Positions 17,237 to 23,733 of a stretch of 32,092 nt of DNA are shown piece by piece. Position numbers and translations under genes: made by a program. The DNA comes from Paludibaculum sp. (GTDB lineage: Bacteria; Acidobacteriota; Terriglobia; Bryobacterales; Bryobacteraceae). Position 1 is the stretch's first letter. Each line of letters begins with the position of its first letter. The notes beneath the pieces were generated by a model. It was not told where the DNA came from. It did not search any database and saw only the letters and a list, made by a program, of their open reading frames with translations. The stretch lies in contig JARKQJ010000257.1 in assembly GCA_029973955.1 (NCBI GenBank), positions 1-32,092 of the forward strand, in the 5' to 3' direction.

Positions 17237-18202
17237 ATGCGATACAGGATCCCGACCATGAGTTTGGCTGCGCTGCTACTGGCGCCGGCGGGCATGCTGC
17301 CGGCACAGGAGGCGCGGGCACGGACAACGCAGGAAATCGTGGAGCAGATCCGAGGCGGCGGGATGTTTACGTCGGCACAGGAACTGGTGCAAAACGGAAC
17401 GATCCGGCCCGAAGCTGTGGCGGTATTGCGGCAAGCAATCCGCACAGGAGACTGGCATACGCGCGCGCAGTCGGTACGCGCGCTGGCCGCGGCCGGCCAA
17501 CTGGCCGATCCGTTGTCTTTGAAAGGAGTGCCCACGCTGCGGGGTGAAGCGCTGGCAGTGATCGTGGAAGAAGCATTCCGGGAACGCGACGTGGCCCGGG
17601 ACTATGCGATCGACGCGATGTTGTCGAGCACTCCCGTGGAGGCGATCAGAGAACACGAAAGGGCGCTGGTGGAAGCCCTGGAGCGCGCCCCCAATCCTGA
17701 GTTGCTGCTACTGGTGGCCAAAGGCAAGCTGGTCTCGGCACGGCCGGTGGTGAACCGGCTGATGGAAAGCGGGCGCTGGGCGGGGGAGGAGGCGACGAGG
17801 ATCGCGGCGGCGGCTCTCGGCAACCGGACGATCGAGGGGAGCCTGGTAACGGAGTTTACGGACACGCAGGACGCGGAGCGGAAGGCGCATCTGGCAAAGA
17901 GTCTGGGGTACGTGGGCACGGACGCGGCGCTGCGGGCGCTGGCATCGGAACTGCGTTCGCCGCTGATTGTGGGCGCCCAGAGTGCGTTCGCGCGCTCTGT
18001 GCGGGTGGATATTCTGGAGGCGCTGCGGTTCAACTTTCCGGAAGAGGACGTGCTGTTCACCAACCGGTATTCGAGCGATGCCGATTACGAACGGGCGGAG
18101 CTGTTTTGCGCGCAGAGGTTCGGGACGAGTTGGAGCACTTCGCGACCTGTGTACCTGACGGTACGCGCGGAGCCGCTGCCGATGCCCCGACCGCCGTTGT
18201 AA
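17237..18202 (+). CDS. Secreted HEAT-repeat-like protein
   Basis: The ATG at 17237 has an excellent AGGAGGA site five bases upstream and gives 321 residues. A signal peptide (IPTMSLAALLLAPAGMLPAQEA) is followed by repeated helix pairs such as RPEAVAVLRQAIRTGDW, TRAQSVRALAAAGQL, EATRIAAAALGN and KAHLAKSLGYVGTDAALRAL. These read as HEAT-type repeats, usually protein-binding scaffolds. The C-terminus is proline-rich (LPMPRPPL). It lies just downstream of the HExxH gene. The divergent HExxH protein has a comparable helical tail on the same polypeptide, so this protein may be the detached partner domain. Confidence 0.72.
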   Translation: MRYRIPTMSLAALLLAPAGMLPAQEARARTTQEIVEQIRGGGMFTSAQELVQNGTIRPEAVAVLRQAIRTGDWHTRAQSVRALAAAGQLADPLSLKGVPTLRGEALAVIVEEAFRERDVARDYAIDAMLSSTPVEAIREHERALVEALERAPNPELLLLVAKGKLVSARPVVNRLMESGRWAGEEATRIAAAALGNRTIEGSLVTEFTDTQDAERKAHLAKSLGYVGTDAALRALASELRSPLIVGAQSAFARSVRVDILEALRFNFPEEDVLFTNRYSSDADYERAELFCAQRFGTSWSTSRPVYLTVRAEPLPMPRPPL

Positions 18203-18293
18203 TCGGGCGGTCTGTTTCCGTAACCCGCAGTCGCTGACGGATGTGCGCTCGGGCCTTGCCAGTGGGGGCGCTTGTGGCGTAGCATCCCAGCAG

Positions 18294-18791
18294 ATGAGCG
18301 GCGTGCGAGACCGGCCGGGCCGGCGGCATCGATTGGTGAGCCGGGACGGGTTGCTGCTGGCAGGCGCGGCGACGTTACTGATGATGTGCCGGTTGGCAGC
18401 CTGGCTGCTGCCGTTGCGTGCCGTGGCCCGGATGGCACAGGCGGTTGCACCGGCGGGGTCCGGGCGCGAAGAAGTCTGCCCGGAGACGTCGGCGCGGATC
18501 GGCTGGGCGGTGCGGGCGGCGGCATGGAGGGTGAAGGGCGCCCAGTGTCTGCCGCAGGCGCTGGCTGCCTACCTGCTGCTGGCATGGCACGGGCAATCCA
18601 GCCAGTTGGTGGTGGGGGCGCAACTGGCGCAGAGCGGACGTCTGGTGGCGCACGCCTGGGTGGAATGCGGCGGCCGCGTCATCGTGGGCGGTCGTGGCGG
18701 GCTCGACCGGTTCATTCCGCTGTTCACGCTGGGCGCGGCGGGTCTTCAGCGCCGTCCGGGAGGACAAGCCGTTCCTCGGCCAGAGCGCTGA
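18294..18791 (+). CDS. Lasso peptide biosynthesis B2-like protease (transglutaminase-like)
   Basis: The 165-residue product has a hydrophobic helical N-terminal half and a C-terminal cysteine-protease-like domain. QCLPQALAAYLLLAWHGQ carries the catalytic-type Cys, and VAHAWVECGGRVIVGG carries the His followed by a downstream acidic or polar position, as in the Transglut_core3 / lasso B2 family. In lasso pathways B2 cuts the leader from the precursor with the help of the PqqD-like B1 protein. Here B2 is on the plus strand while B1 is on the minus strand, and their 3' ends overlap by 68 bp. The start at ATG 18294 is tentative; no strong ribosome site is visible. It lies 91 bases after the HEAT gene. 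Confidence 0.78.
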   Translation: MSGVRDRPGRRHRLVSRDGLLLAGAATLLMMCRLAAWLLPLRAVARMAQAVAPAGSGREEVCPETSARIGWAVRAAAWRVKGAQCLPQALAAYLLLAWHGQSSQLVVGAQLAQSGRLVAHAWVECGGRVIVGGRGGLDRFIPLFTLGAAGLQRRPGGQAVPRPER

Positions 18792-19029
18792 GAAGATCGG
18801 AGACGCCCTGCCAGGCAAGGTCGGGCGAGACGTCGAATTCGTTTTGCAGTTCGCTGCTCATCTCGCCGGCGGAGCGGCGCTGTGCGAGCCACTGCCAGAT
18901 TCTGGCGCCGGTCGGGTTCAGCGTGTAGTAGCGCTTGGTGCCGAGTTGCAGCAGCACCACTTCCCCGTTGGGCAGAGTGGTGTCGACTACCTCCGGACTG
19001 GGGCGGAATGAGCTATTTGGATCGAGCAT
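18724..19029 (-). CDS. PqqD-like RiPP recognition protein (lasso B1-like)
   Basis: This 101-residue protein starts at ATG 19029 behind GGAG. It matches the PqqD pattern: PNGEVVLLQLGTKRYYTLNPTGARIWQWL (a beta hairpin then the Y.LN.TGARIW signature) followed by helices ending in LLSALAEERLVLP. PqqD-type domains bind the leader of a ribosomally made precursor and present it to modifying enzymes. The gene overlaps the radical SAM gene upstream by 43 bp on the same strand, indicating coupled translation, and overlaps the convergent B2-like gene at its 3' end. Confidence 0.85.
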   Translation of the reverse strand: MLDPNSSFRPSPEVVDTTLPNGEVVLLQLGTKRYYTLNPTGARIWQWLAQRRSAGEMSSELQNEFDVSPDLAWQGVSDLLSALAEERLVLPDGAEDPPRPA

Positions 19030-20006
19030 GCGAATTCTCCAGAGCTAGTCTCCTGAGGTAGGTGGAGGTGCAGGCCGGCCACGTGGGCGGCGCAGTAAGA
19101 GCAGGGGAAGAGGTCGGCTTCACAGAGGGTTCCGGCGATCCACTGTGCGCGCTTCCGGCGGCGCAGTTTCCGGCGCATGTACCGCAATCGGGCGAATAGT
19201 TCGGTGAAGGAAGATTGGCGGAGGCTGCCGATGACAGACGCGCCGGGATGCCCCGGCACGGGCGCCAACTGGCAGCACCAGGGGATGTTGCCTTGACAAT
19301 CGAGGTTCAACTCCAGGCCGCGCAGCGGAGCGCAAGGGAAAAGATCCTCTGTGTAATGGCCGGGGGCCAGAACGACAGGGATGGAGAAGCTGGGTGCCCA
19401 TGAGCGGATCTCGTCGTCGATCCGCCGGCGATCGGCGGGCGGAAGCTGCAAAGAGTCCGCCCGCGCGACAGAGGAAGAGATGAGATGCCCGAAGCGCAGA
19501 CCGCCGGCGCCGAGCGAAACGGCGAGTTGGGCGATGTCGTGGAGTTGGGTGCAGTTGCCTGAGGTGATCACGGTATTGAGAGTGAAGGGGAGGCGGCGCA
19601 CGACACAGATGCTGACGGCCCGCAGCACCTGAACGAAGGAACCGGAGCCGCGGAGACGATCGTGTGTGATCGCGTCGCTGCCGTCGAGGCTGAAGGTGAG
19701 GGTGGAGAGGTTGTGGCGGAAGGGCTCCAATTGCGGCAGGACCTGCGCGAAGTTGCAGCCATTGGAGACGAAGCCGACGCGGTAACCGGCCTGCACGCTG
19801 AGTTGCAGAGCGCGGCTGAAGTCTGCGTGCAGGGTGCATTCGCCGCCGGTGAAAGAGACGTGGCGGAATCCGGCGGCGTGGGCGCCGTTGAGGAAGCGCT
19901 GGAGGGTGTCGAGGTCGAGGTCGTGGGGTTCGCCGCGCGATGTAACGAAACAGTGGCGGCAGCGGAGTTGGCAGCGGTTTGTGAGTTCAACAACCAGGTT
20001 GCGCAT
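18987..20006 (-). CDS. Radical SAM protein of the RiPP-type cluster
   Basis: The 339-residue product has the radical SAM cluster motif at residues 12-19 (TNRCQLRCRHCFV, C-x3-C-x2-C) followed by FTGGE near 53-57. Later cysteines (LFPCAPLRGLELNLDCQGNIP, WCCQL, FPCSYCAAH) fit an auxiliary iron-sulfur SPASM/twitch-type region. Enzymes of this type modify precursor peptides using S-adenosylmethionine. It starts inside the end of the HPr-kinase-like gene (20-bp overlap) and overlaps the PqqD-like gene (43 bp), so the three form one translational unit. In a standard lasso cluster an asparagine-synthetase-like cyclase would be expected, and none is here. The exact chemistry cannot be read from sequence. 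Confidence 0.85.
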   Translation of the reverse strand: MRNLVVELTNRCQLRCRHCFVTSRGEPHDLDLDTLQRFLNGAHAAGFRHVSFTGGECTLHADFSRALQLSVQAGYRVGFVSNGCNFAQVLPQLEPFRHNLSTLTFSLDGSDAITHDRLRGSGSFVQVLRAVSICVVRRLPFTLNTVITSGNCTQLHDIAQLAVSLGAGGLRFGHLISSSVARADSLQLPPADRRRIDDEIRSWAPSFSIPVVLAPGHYTEDLFPCAPLRGLELNLDCQGNIPWCCQLAPVPGHPGASVIGSLRQSSFTELFARLRYMRRKLRRRKRAQWIAGTLCEADLFPCSYCAAHVAGLHLHLPQETSSGEFACSIQIAHSAPVRR

Positions 20007-21036
20007 GAGGTGGCACCGCGGCCGCGGCCAGAAGCCTGGAGAGCGCTTCCGGGTCAGAGAAGACGTCAGCGCCGGCTAGCAGGCGAAAGCAGGTGGTCTG
20101 GGCCAGGAGCGCGCTGAGGGTTTCCAGGTGGCGGGCCGCGGGCCGGGGGTCCAGTTGGACCAGCGGGCTGTGCCGCAGCAGGAGCGTGAAGGCATCCGCG
20201 GGAGAGATGGGTTGGAGCAGACTATGGGGAGCAGGGTTGATCTGCGGGAACAGCAGGACGGCCGGCAGGCAGCGGGGGAGTTCGCGCCCTGGATAGAGCG
20301 AGGTGGCATCGAGAAAGAGCTTGCCGGTCTTCCATTCGGAAGGAGCGCTGATTTGGCTGAGTTCGGGGAAGCGCGTGAGGGTAGCGTGATCACAGGCGAG
20401 GCCGCGCCGGAAGCTGAGTGCATCGACGCCGTCCGGGGTGCGGCGAAGGACCAGAGTGTCGTCGGAAACATAGTGCCAACCGGCACGGAGCAGAGCGAGG
20501 GTGAGCGTGGTCTTCCCGTGGTGGGAATCCGCGGGGATGAGGTAGCCGGTGTTCTGGTGGACCAGGCCGTTGGCGTGAATGGCGAAGAGACCATAGGCGG
20601 CGAGGTGGGCCATGAACGGGAGAAAGAAGAAAGCCCTTTGGTACTGAGGGGGGAGAGTCCAGAAGCCGGAGTGCAGCAACCCGGCGGAGTAGTTGCGGGC
20701 AGGCGAGACGAAGAGATGGCTGCCGGCACAGCGCAGGGCGTACCCCCCGTCGAGCACATAGGCTTCCAGGGGTCCGGAGCGGAAGGCGGGTTCGCCGGGC
20801 CGTGGCACCCACGGGGTGTGAGATTGGAGGTCGATGACAACAGTCTCTTCCGCCTGAGGGGCGTGGTGTTCCTCAACCAGGAAGAGCCGGTGGACTAAGG
20901 CCGTAACATGAGCGGCGTCCTGGGGCGTCGGCACGCAGACGCGGATGTCCACCCCATGGAATAGGAAGGTTCGGGCATTCGTGGCCGAACCGGAGAGTTT
21001 ATGGCTCGAAGGTGCCGAAGAACTGGCACGTAACAT
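19987..21036 (-). CDS. HPr kinase/phosphorylase-like protein of the RiPP-type cluster
   Basis: From ATG 21036 the product has 349 residues. Its domain layout resembles HPr-kinase-like proteins of RiPP loci: an N-terminal beta part (TFLFHGVDIRVCVPTP), a middle FFFLPFMAHLAAYGLFAIHANGL region, and a P-loop (PADSHHGKTTLTLALL, GKT at 174-176) followed by VSDDTLVLRR with the acidic pair. In some lasso systems such kinases phosphorylate the precursor. The start overlaps the precursor gene by 38 bp in another frame; no other ATG or GTG keeps the TFLFHGVDIRV segment, which is why 21036 was chosen. Its stop overlaps the radical SAM start. Confidence 0.78.
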   Translation of the reverse strand: MLRASSSAPSSHKLSGSATNARTFLFHGVDIRVCVPTPQDAAHVTALVHRLFLVEEHHAPQAEETVVIDLQSHTPWVPRPGEPAFRSGPLEAYVLDGGYALRCAGSHLFVSPARNYSAGLLHSGFWTLPPQYQRAFFFLPFMAHLAAYGLFAIHANGLVHQNTGYLIPADSHHGKTTLTLALLRAGWHYVSDDTLVLRRTPDGVDALSFRRGLACDHATLTRFPELSQISAPSEWKTGKLFLDATSLYPGRELPRCLPAVLLFPQINPAPHSLLQPISPADAFTLLLRHSPLVQLDPRPAARHLETLSALLAQTTCFRLLAGADVFSDPEALSRLLAAAAVPPHAQPGC

Positions 21037-21181
21037 CAGTGAAACGTCCCTGCTGAACGAGTTCCGGCTTGACGAATGCCAGTTTGGGGCTGGAGTACTC
21101 GGCTTTGGCCGTGTCCGGAGTGGGCGCCGGTTCAATGCCAGTGCGTGGAAGAGTTAGGTCATTGACCTGTTGCTCAGGCAT
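20999..21181 (-). CDS. Candidate RiPP precursor peptide with lasso-type leader
   Basis: The ATG at 21181 is preceded by AGGGGA eight bases upstream and gives 60 residues. Residues 36-51 (FVKPELVQQGRFTDVT) fit the lasso leader pattern (Y/F)-x2-P-x-L-x3-G-x5-T, which PqqD-like proteins recognise. A second YSSPKL copy lies just before it. Only nine residues follow Thr51 (CQFFGTFEP). In lasso leaders this Thr is the penultimate leader residue, which would leave QFFGTFEP as core. That core has no Gly, Ser, Ala or Cys at position 1, so a classical lasso ring is unlikely. Gene order precursor, kinase, radical SAM, PqqD and an unbroken chain of overlaps support its role. Confidence 0.72.
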   Translation of the reverse strand: MPEQQVNDLTLPRTGIEPAPTPDTAKAEYSSPKLAFVKPELVQQGRFTDVTCQFFGTFEP

Positions 21182-21186
21182 GATAG

Positions 21187-21192
21187 TTCCCC
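21187..21192 (-). promoter_or_regulatory. Ribosome binding site fixing the precursor start
   Basis: AGGGGA lies about eight bases before the ATG at 21181 on the minus strand. The same frame is open upstream through the repeat array, so this site is what decides the start. Confidence 0.55.
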
Positions 21193-21193
21193 T

Positions 21194-21211
21194 GTCCAAG
21201 ACCTCTTGGAC
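21194..21211. promoter_or_regulatory. 18-bp palindrome in the leader of the RiPP precursor operon
   Basis: GTCCAAGA, two bases and TCTTGGAC form a perfect inverted repeat. It lies between the putative -10 box (21223-21218) and the ribosome site of the precursor gene, covering the expected transcript start. It could be a repressor operator or a 5' hairpin. Confidence 0.6.
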
Positions 21212-21217
21212 TGGGTC

Positions 21218-21246
21218 AGTATAGCGCTGGGCGAACTCTTTGGGAA
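21218..21246 (-). promoter_or_regulatory. Putative promoter of the RiPP precursor operon
   Basis: On the minus strand TTCCCA (21246-21241) and TATACT (21223-21218) are spaced by 17 bp, 37 bases before the precursor ATG. TATACT is a good -10 box; the -35 box is weak. Confidence 0.5.
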
Positions 21247-21294
21247 GGGCGAATTTTAGGGGAATTGGACTGGCCGGGGTGGTACTGCCTACTG

Positions 21295-21455
21295 CATCCA
21301 CGGTGGCCCCGAGGCTGGGGCTCGGGGGAAACGGCATCTACTGTGGCCCCGAGGCTGGGGCCTCGGGGGAAAACGGCATATACAGTGGCCCCGAGGCTGG
21401 GGCTCAGGGAAAACGGCATCTACGGTGGCCCCGAGGCTGGGGCCGGGGGAATCGG
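21295..21455. repeat. Four tandem ~40-bp GC-rich hairpin repeats
   Basis: Four head-to-tail units of 40, 42, 40 and 39 bp start at 21295, 21335, 21377 and 21417. Each starts CATCTAC or a variant, contains GTGGCCCCGAGGCTGGGGC and ends near ACGG. Within each unit GGCCCC and GGGGCC pair as a perfect stem; in the second unit CCCCGAGG can also pair with CCTCGGGG, giving alternative hairpins. The array begins 11 bases past the sialidase stop codon, between that gene and the RiPP precursor promoter. No unique spacers are present, so it is not a CRISPR array. Confidence 0.9.
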
Positions 21456-21466
21456 GGAGACTTGGC

Positions 21467-22630
21467 TCAATGGAACTCGGGCAGGGCGGAGGCGGGCGGC
21501 TCCAGGAACTCGCGGTTGAAGCGGGTAAAGGTGATGTACTGCGACAGCGCGCTGACACCGCGTTCCCAGAGTAGGCCGACGGTTCCGTCCTGGAGAGCGG
21601 CGAGATCGGAGTAGGCGGCGAGACCGCCGTAGATGGTGCGCTCGTTGGTCCAGGTCTGGCCCTCGTCGTAGCTGACGCGGACGACGAGGTGCTTGCGCCC
21701 CGGGCCGAGGATGCCGGTCCAGAGGAGGCGGTCGCGGTCGGCGCCGGCGGATTTGAGGGTATAGCGCTCGATGGAAGTGGCGACGGGGGAGACGAGTTGG
21801 CCGGGCTGGGGCCGCTGCCAGTGAGTGCCGCCATCCTGACTGACGGCGATCCAGCGGCGGTCGCCGTTGCCTTGGCGGGCGTCCACCATCACGGCGCCAT
21901 CGGTGAGTTCGACGAACTGGTTTTCGTCGGTGAGGGCGGGCAGGAGTTCGCCGCGTTTCCATGTGGCGCCGTGGTCGTCGCTGTAGATGGCATAGGCCTG
22001 CATCAAGTAGAGCGAGCCTTGCCAGCCTGGGACGGCGGCCATCGCGCTGCAGGATTCCGGGCAGCGGGAAGAGGGCAGGAGGAGGCGGCCGGATCTGGTT
22101 TGGATGGCGCCGCCGGGACCGAGGAAGATCGCGCCCCAGTTTTCGAAATCGCGTGCGTCGCGGGTGATGTCACGGGGCTGAGACCAGGTGCGGCCGTTGT
22201 CGTCGCTGAAGCGCAGCCAGGTCTGGTTGTCGTCGGTGCCGGGGCGGCTATCGAATGTGCCCTTGCCGGGGCGCCAGCGATTGTATGCGATCCAAAGCCG
22301 GCCGTTGGAGCGGTCCAGGACGGGTGTCGGATTCGACGCGCTCCACTTCTCTCCGGGATCGTCCACGACCACCATCGCGGACCACGTCGCGCCGCGGTCC
22401 TGGCTGCGTTTCATGACGAGGTCGATGTCGCCGTTGCCGGGATCGCCCTGGTTTTCCTTGCGGGCTTCGGCGAAGGCGAGGAGGGAACCGTCGGCGGTTT
22501 CGACGAGGGCTGGGATGCGGTAGCTGTTGTATCCGTTTTCGCCGCCGCGGAAGACGTCGGTGTGGGTGAGCAGCGGGTCACCGCCACGGCAGCAGACGGC
22601 AGCAAGGATCAGGAGGAACTGCTTCTTCAT
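21467..22630 (-). CDS. Exo-alpha-sialidase (BNR-repeat, GH33-like)
   Basis: The 387-residue product has a short signal peptide (MKKQFLLILAAVCC). YNSYRIPALV (R38) is the family's FRIP/YRIP arginine motif. Five Asp-boxes (S-x-D-x-G-x-T-W type) mark the six-bladed propeller: SQDRGATW, SDDNGRTW, SDDHGATW, SQDGGTHW and SYDEGQTW. The enzyme should release terminal sialic or related nonulosonic acids from glycans outside the cytoplasm. TAAACT (22653-22648, minus) may be a -10 box close to the start. The gene lies 59 bases after the heptose kinase stop on the same strand and could be read with it. The hairpin array lies just past its stop. Confidence 0.88.
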   Translation of the reverse strand: MKKQFLLILAAVCCRGGDPLLTHTDVFRGGENGYNSYRIPALVETADGSLLAFAEARKENQGDPGNGDIDLVMKRSQDRGATWSAMVVVDDPGEKWSASNPTPVLDRSNGRLWIAYNRWRPGKGTFDSRPGTDDNQTWLRFSDDNGRTWSQPRDITRDARDFENWGAIFLGPGGAIQTRSGRLLLPSSRCPESCSAMAAVPGWQGSLYLMQAYAIYSDDHGATWKRGELLPALTDENQFVELTDGAVMVDARQGNGDRRWIAVSQDGGTHWQRPQPGQLVSPVATSIERYTLKSAGADRDRLLWTGILGPGRKHLVVRVSYDEGQTWTNERTIYGGLAAYSDLAALQDGTVGLLWERGVSALSQYITFTRFNREFLEPPASALPEFH

Positions 22631-22689
22631 GGTGATTGTCCACGTTCAGTTTACTCGTGTGCGGACGTGCCTGGACCGCCGGTGAGGAC

Positions 22690-23655
22690 TCAGGAGCGTT
22701 GAAGGCTGTCCAGGAGCTCGCCGGGGGAGACGGTGGCGGTGCCTAGTTTGCCGACGGCGATGCCGGAGGCGTGGTTGGCGAGTTCGGCTGCTTCGCGGGG
22801 CGTGGCTCCGGCGGCGAGGCCGAGGGTGAAGACGGCGATGGCGGTGTCGCCGGCGCCGGAGACGTCGAAGACTTCGCGGGCGCGGGTGGGGGTGTGATAG
22901 GGCTCTTCGCCGTCGAACAGCATCATGCCGTGTTCGCCGAGGGTGATGAGGACCATCTGCGTGCCCCACTTTTCGAGAAGGGCGGCGCCGATCTCCTCGA
23001 TGGAAGCGTTTTGGGGCAACTGGGCGGCGGCGCGGGCCTCTTTGAGATTGGGCTTGACGGCGGTGACGCCGCTCCAGGGAAGCGGGTTATAAGGGCTGGG
23101 ATCGACAGTGACGACGCATCCGGGGAGCTGGGCGGCGAGGGCGGCGGCGAGATCAGGGGTGAGAAAGCCCTTGGCGTAATCGGAGAGGATGACGGCGTGG
23201 TAAGGGGGCGTGCGGGCGGCGAGGGTGGAGAGGAGTTGGGCGGACTGGCCGGCATTGGGGACGAGGGGGGTTTCCCGGTCAATACGGACGACCTGCTGAT
23301 GGCGGGCGATGACGCGGGTTTTGACGGTGGTTTGGAGGGCCGGGTCCTGGAGGATGGGGGAGGAGTCGATGCCGGCGCCGTCGAGGAGATCGAGGAGGCG
23401 GCGGGCCGGGGCGTCGGCCCCGATGAGGCCGGCGACGGCGACGCCGGGGGTGAACTCGCGAAGGTTGCGGGCGACGTTGGCGGCGCCGCCGGCGTAGAAG
23501 GATTCGCTGGTGACTTCGACGACGGGAACGGGAGCTTCGGGGGAGATGCGGGAGACGTTGCCCCAGATGAACTGGTCGAGCATGAGGTCGCCGGCGACGA
23601 GGACTTGGAGGGAGGCGAAGCGCTGGATGAGATCTTGTGCGCGTTGAGGGGTCAT
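22690..23655 (-). CDS. rfaE1: D-glycero-beta-D-manno-heptose-7-phosphate kinase (RfaE1/HldE kinase domain)
   Basis: The 321-residue PfkB-family kinase matches the HldE kinase half closely: GDLMLDQFIWGNVSRISPEA followed by PVPVVEV, then YAGGAANVARNL, and the anion-hole motif DVSGAGDTAIAV followed by VGKLGTATVSPGEL at the end. It phosphorylates heptose-7-phosphate at the anomeric carbon in the ADP-heptose route to lipopolysaccharide core. The cytidylyl/adenylyl half found in bifunctional HldE is missing, so this is the single-domain form. ATG 23655 is chosen as the family-typical start; the longer frame upstream is opposite the ImuB-like gene. It is divergent from that gene, and the SOS-type palindrome (23704-23721) sits 48 bases from its start. 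Confidence 0.92.
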   Translation of the reverse strand: MTPQRAQDLIQRFASLQVLVAGDLMLDQFIWGNVSRISPEAPVPVVEVTSESFYAGGAANVARNLREFTPGVAVAGLIGADAPARRLLDLLDGAGIDSSPILQDPALQTTVKTRVIARHQQVVRIDRETPLVPNAGQSAQLLSTLAARTPPYHAVILSDYAKGFLTPDLAAALAAQLPGCVVTVDPSPYNPLPWSGVTAVKPNLKEARAAAQLPQNASIEEIGAALLEKWGTQMVLITLGEHGMMLFDGEEPYHTPTRAREVFDVSGAGDTAIAVFTLGLAAGATPREAAELANHASGIAVGKLGTATVSPGELLDSLQRS

Positions 23656-23703
23656 GGGGGCTGGCAAGAGTATGGTAGCAGGGGGTTGCGCGGGGCGCGA
23701 AAG

Positions 23704-23721
23704 AGTGTAAGTATTTACACT
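23704..23721. promoter_or_regulatory. SOS-box-like palindrome upstream of the ImuB-like gene
   Basis: AGTGTAAGTATTTACACT has perfect 7-bp arms (AGTGTAA / TTACACT) around four bases. Its reverse complement is identical to the palindrome at 27369-27386 before dnaE2. It ends 12 bases before the ImuB-like ATG. A LexA-type repressor site is the likely role. Confidence 0.75.
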
Positions 23722-23733
23722 GTAGGGAAAGAA

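Noticed and set aside
18294..21181. Classical lasso peptide cluster
   Set aside because: No cyclase is present and the residues after the leader do not offer a Gly/Ser/Ala/Cys first residue with an acidic residue at ring distance under the usual leader-Thr rule; the leader and B1/B2 similarity stands.
20999..21337. A 112-residue form of the precursor starting in the repeat array
   Set aside because: The upstream part is translated repeat and promoter sequence; a ribosome site supports the start at 21181.
21295..21455. CRISPR array
   Set aside because: Units are contiguous with no unique spacers and vary in length by small indels; they are tandem hairpin repeats.
22771..23733. Long plus-strand N-terminal extension of the ImuB-like protein
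   Set aside because: It is glycine/alanine-rich, lies antisense to the heptose kinase, and would run through the palindrome; the family starts at 23734.
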